From positions 1 to 33,421 of the forward strand of contig CATKZP010000024.1 in NCBI GenBank assembly GCA_949841355.1: a stretch of 33,421 nt of DNA, given 5' to 3'. The notes under the pieces were generated by a model, which was not told the DNA's origin, did not search any database, and saw only the letters and a program-made list of their open reading frames with translations. The first letter of the stretch is position 1. Every line of letters starts with the position of its first letter. Both the position numbers and the translations under genes were made by a program. This document shows positions 32,173 to 33,421 of this stretch, in pieces. This stretch comes from an uncultured Oscillospiraceae bacterium (lineage in GTDB: Bacteria; Bacillota; Clostridia; Oscillospirales; Oscillospiraceae).

Positions 32173-33421
32173 ATGACAAAGTATATTTTTGTCGCCGGCG
32201 GGGTGGTGTCCGGGCTGGGCAAGGGCATCACGGCGGCGTCCCTGGGCCGGCTGTTGAAGCAGCGGGGTCTGCGGGTGCGGGTGCAGAAGCTGGACCCCTA
32301 CCTCAATGTGGACCCGGGCACCATGTCACCCTACCAGCACGGAGAGGTGTTCGTCACCGACGACGGGGCGGAGACCGACCTGGATCTGGGCCACTATGAG
32401 CGGTTCATCGACGAAAACCTCACCGTCAACTCGTCGGTGTCCGCCGGGCGGGTCTACTGGAACGTGCTCAACCGTGAGCGGGCGGGGGACTACCTGGGGG
32501 GCACGGTGCAGATCATCCCCCACATCACCGACGAGATCAAGCGGCACATTTACTCTCTGGAGGGGCCCGATGTGGACGCGGCCATTGTGGAGATCGGCGG
32601 CACGGTGGGCGATATTGAGTCCCAGCCCTTCCTGGAGGCCATCCGGCAGGTGGCCGCCGAACGGGGCCGGAACAACGTGATGTTCATTCACGTGTCCCTC
32701 ATCGTGTCCATCCCCGGCTCCGGAGAGCTGAAGTCCAAGCCCACCCAGCACTCCGCCAAGGAGCTGCTCAGCCTGGGCATTCAGCCCGACGTGATTATGT
32801 GCCGCAGCGATTTTCCCATCCCCCGGGACATTCTGGACAAGATCTCCCTGTTCTGCAATATCCCCGCGGACCACGCCATCCCCAACCTGACGGCGGACAT
32901 CCTGTACGAGGTGCCCCTGATGCTGGAGCGGGAGGGGCTGGCGGACGTGGTGGTGCGGCGGCTGGGGCTGATCTGCCACATGCCCGATTTGACGGAGTGG
33001 GCCACCATGGTCCACCGGGCCAAGCACCCTGAGGGGAGCGTGACCATTGCCCTGGTGGGCAAGTACGTGGGGCTCCACGACGCCTACCTGTCGGTGGCGG
33101 AGGCCCTCACCCACGGCGGCATCGAGAACGGCGTATCTGTCAATATCCGCTGGGTGAACGCGGAGGAGGTCACGGCGGACACCGCCCCGGCGCTGCTGGA
33201 GGGCGCCCAGGGCATTTTGGTGCCCGGCGGCTTCGGGGACCGGGGCGTGGAGGGGAAAATCCAGGCCATCCGCTTCGCCCGGGAGAACAAGGTGCCCTTC
33301 CTGGGCATCTGCCTGGGGATGCAGCTGGCGGTGGTGGAGTTCGCCCGGCACGTGTGCGGCCTGACGGGAGCCCATTCCTCCGAGCTGGACCCCGCCACGC
33401 CCTATCCCGTCATCGACCTGA
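32173..33421 (+). CDS. pyrG: CTP synthase, 3' end cut by the window
   Basis: About 416 residues of the usual 530 or so are visible; the frame is open to the last base. The enzyme aminates UTP to CTP using glutamine. The synthetase domain has [38 protein letters not shown] and K-S-K-P-T-Q-H-S. The amidotransferase domain begins near residue 290 and shows P-G-G-F-G-D-R-G and the nucleophile in G-I-C-L-G-M-Q. The ATG at 32173 follows a GGGAG site within the end of guaA, six bases after its stop. It is the last visible member of the asnB-guaA-pyrG transcript. Confidence 0.96.
   Translation, partial: MTKYIFVAGGVVSGLGKGITAASLGRLLKQRGLRVRVQKLDPYLNVDPGTMSPYQHGEVFVTDDGAETDLDLGHYERFIDENLTVNSSVSAGRVYWNVLNRERAGDYLGGTVQIIPHITDEIKRHIYSLEGPDVDAAIVEIGGTVGDIESQPFLEAIRQVAAERGRNNVMFIHVSLIVSIPGSGELKSKPTQHSAKELLSLGIQPDVIMCRSDFPIPRDILDKISLFCNIPADHAIPNLTADILYEVPLMLEREGLADVVVRRLGLICHMPDLTEWATMVHRAKHPEGSVTIALVGKYVGLHDAYLSVAEALTHGGIENGVSVNIRWVNAEEVTADTAPALLEGAQGILVPGGFGDRGVEGKIQAIRFARENKVPFLGICLGMQLAVVEFARHVCGLTGAHSSELDPATPYPVIDL

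Noticed and set aside
1..33421. CRISPR arrays, tRNA or rRNA genes, insertion sequences
   Set aside because: I looked for regularly spaced repeats, tRNA-like folds, transposase motifs and flanking repeats and saw none I could support.

Overview
The window looks like a chromosomal stretch of a GC-rich gut-type Firmicute, most likely a clostridium of the Oscillospiraceae kind. This is inferred from gene content (DUF3793 protein, FeoB-associated Cys-rich peptide, Amt-PII fusion, GS-I-alpha glutamine synthetase, PepSY lipoproteins), strong AGGAGG ribosome sites and consensus sigma-A promoters. I see no rRNA, tRNA, CRISPR array, insertion sequence or integrase.

Layout. (1) 1-3.3 kb: the 3' part of an unrecognised gene, visibly more AT-rich than the rest, then an ABC exporter-type protein and its TetR regulator on the minus strand. 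(2) 3.4-7.65 kb: an OmpR-type response regulator and sensor kinase, then two secreted PepSY proteins behind a promoter carrying an 11-bp-period direct repeat. (3) 7.7-12.5 kb, minus strand: an iron region with two feoA genes, feoB, a 46-residue FeoB-associated Cys-rich peptide and a DtxR/MntR-like regulator, plus a separate flavodoxin-DUF3793 operon. (4) 12.6-15.4 kb: metY-cysK (sulfur assimilation) divergent from an Rrf2 regulator. (5) 15.5-33.4 kb: a nitrogen/glutamine block. glmS (minus) is divergent from glnA, which is followed by an ANTAR-domain protein, gltB, gltD, an Amt-PII fusion, purF, asnB, guaA and a pyrG that runs off the end.

Two regulatory systems can be read from the sequence. 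First, the palindrome GTTAG-N6-CTAAC occurs five times: before the ABC gene, feoA and feoB, and twice before the flavodoxin. In two cases it sits just downstream of a consensus -10. The natural candidate regulator is the DtxR/MntR-like protein at the end of the feo cluster, yet that protein has lost nearly all the metal ligands known in MntR.

Second, the leaders of glnA, gltB and amt each hold a terminator-like hairpin whose 5' arm can instead form a small stem with a hexaloop having A at position 1 and G at position 4. That is the signature of RNA bound by ANTAR proteins, and an ANTAR gene lies between glnA and gltB. The block therefore looks like one glutamine circuit: ammonium uptake (Amt-PII), glutamine and glutamate synthesis (GlnA, GltBD) and six glutamine amidotransferases (GlmS, GltB, PurF, AsnB, GuaA, PyrG), with transcript readthrough of the assimilation genes probably set by the ANTAR protein.
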